A program made the translations under genes and the position numbers. The notes below the pieces were generated by a model. It was not told the DNA's origin, made no database searches, and saw only the letters and a program-made list of their open reading frames with translations. A DNA stretch of 6,224 nucleotides from positions 1 to 6,224 of the forward strand of contig CAJWLW010000291.1 in the NCBI GenBank assembly GCA_913042885.1, in the 5' to 3' direction. Of this stretch, positions 5,874 through 6,224 are shown piece by piece; the stretch's first letter is position 1; each line of letters begins with the position of its first letter. Origin of the DNA: an uncultured Lentisphaeria bacterium. Its GTDB lineage: Bacteria > Verrucomicrobiota > Lentisphaeria > JABSQK01 > CAJWLW01.

Positions 5874-5888
5874 TCCACCTGCAGTGGA
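5874..5888. promoter_or_regulatory. Small near-palindrome between divergent genes
   Basis: TCCAC and GTGGA flank CTGCA, giving a 15-base near-palindrome between the desaturase and the right-edge dehydrogenase. Its placement suits a shared operator, but arms of five bases are short and no regulator is visible. Confidence 0.25.
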
Positions 5889-6000
5889 CCGTTGCAAACA
5901 GCCGTCAAGATGCCGGTGCCCCCAGGATTTCGCATTCCGCATTTGCGATACGATGGTGGCATGGTAGGGTATTTTGCGCCGTAATCAAACACATTTACGT

Positions 6001-6004
6001 GGAG
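6001..6004 (+). promoter_or_regulatory. Shine-Dalgarno site for the right-edge dehydrogenase
   Basis: GGAG lies eight bases before a GTG at 6013. It supports GTG as the start; there is no in-frame ATG between the TAG at 5965 and this codon. Confidence 0.55.
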
Positions 6005-6012
6005 TCAGAGAG

Positions 6013-6224
6013 GTGAGCGAAATCAATAATGTCTGTGTTGTCGGTGCTGGTACGCTTGGCGCGCGCATTGCGCTGCAGTCGGCGATATTCGGTTTCGACG
6101 TGACGATGGTCGATTGCTCGCAGGAGGTCCTGGACGGGGCCGCTGCAAAGCAGGCGTCGGAGGGGATCGACGATCACATTGCGAGCGATCTGGCCACCGC
6201 CGGTGACCGCGAGCAGATTCTCTC
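6013..6224 (+). CDS. 3-hydroxyacyl-CoA dehydrogenase-family protein, N-terminal part only
   Basis: Seventy codons are visible from a GTG start to the window edge. The fold starts at once with beta-1 and the NAD loop GAGTLG (Gly11, Gly13, Gly16), and beta-2 ends in Asp34 (TMVD), indicating NAD rather than NADP. The G-A-G-T-L-G-A-R-I-A pattern, followed by an alpha-beta unit and a helix (CSQEVLDGAAAKQ), is typical of the 3-hydroxyacyl-CoA / 3-hydroxybutyryl-CoA dehydrogenase NAD-binding domain. That family oxidises L-3-hydroxyacyl-CoA in beta-oxidation, but it also includes L-gulonate 3-dehydrogenase (lambda-crystallin) and carnitine dehydrogenase. The catalytic His-Glu region and the C-terminal domain lie outside the window, so these cannot be separated. 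The upstream frame is closed by a TAG at 5965. It is transcribed away from the desaturase across 249 bases. Confidence 0.8.
   Translation, partial: MSEINNVCVVGAGTLGARIALQSAIFGFDVTMVDCSQEVLDGAAAKQASEGIDDHIASDLATAGDREQIL

Noticed and set aside
5931..5944. CGCATTC/CGCATTT heptamer pair before the right-edge gene, and TCGCA/TGCGA arms around it
   Set aside because: Two copies and five-base arms are within chance expectation for this region, so not called as a repeat or operator.

Overview
The window is GC-rich, compactly coded bacterial DNA with seven supportable protein genes and no RNA gene, insertion sequence or CRISPR array that I can see. Clear Shine-Dalgarno sites precede several genes. 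A prolyl-tRNA deacylase-like gene, a three-histidine-box membrane desaturase and a beta-oxidation-type dehydrogenase would fit a Gram-negative, probably marine or environmental bacterium (Pseudomonadota or the Planctomycetes/Verrucomicrobia group). The sequence alone does not fix the phylum.

Layout. (1) Positions 1250 to the left edge, minus strand: a glycoside hydrolase family 4 (GH4) enzyme cut by the window edge, whose motifs point to the alpha-glucosidase/alpha-galactosidase branch. (2) Positions 1251-1496: a divergent intergenic region with a candidate promoter for GH4 and a long imperfect stem-loop. (3) Positions 1497-1979, plus strand: a YbaK/ProX-type aminoacyl-tRNA deacylase. (4) Positions 4649 down to 2004, minus strand: a tight three-gene operon. 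Its order is an OMP-decarboxylase-superfamily enzyme (3-hexulose-6-phosphate synthase / 3-keto-L-gulonate-6-phosphate decarboxylase like), a zinc-type medium-chain dehydrogenase and an exported beta-propeller-like protein. It converges on the deacylase with a 24-base gap. (5) Positions 4650-4770: the operon's leader, with an 8+8 base inverted repeat over a possible -35 box. (6) Positions 5763-4771, minus strand: a membrane fatty-acid-desaturase-family protein. (7) Positions 5764-6012: a second divergent intergenic region with four tandem 8-base repeats almost touching the desaturase start codon. (8) Position 6013 to the right edge, plus strand: the N-terminus of a 3-hydroxyacyl-CoA dehydrogenase-family protein.

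How the genes may work together. The minus-strand genes look mainly like sugar or sugar-acid metabolism. GH4 would release a monosaccharide. The dehydrogenase and the HPS/KGPDC-like enzyme could oxidise a polyol or sugar acid and then cleave, decarboxylate or condense it. The propeller could act at the envelope. The best candidate for something undescribed is this three-gene operon: the decarboxylase-like enzyme keeps the catalytic Asp-x-Lys-x-x-Asp motif but appears to have lost usual phosphate-gripping residues, and its dehydrogenase partner lacks the structural-zinc cysteines. The desaturase and the right-edge dehydrogenase suggest lipid metabolism and may be unrelated to the sugar genes.
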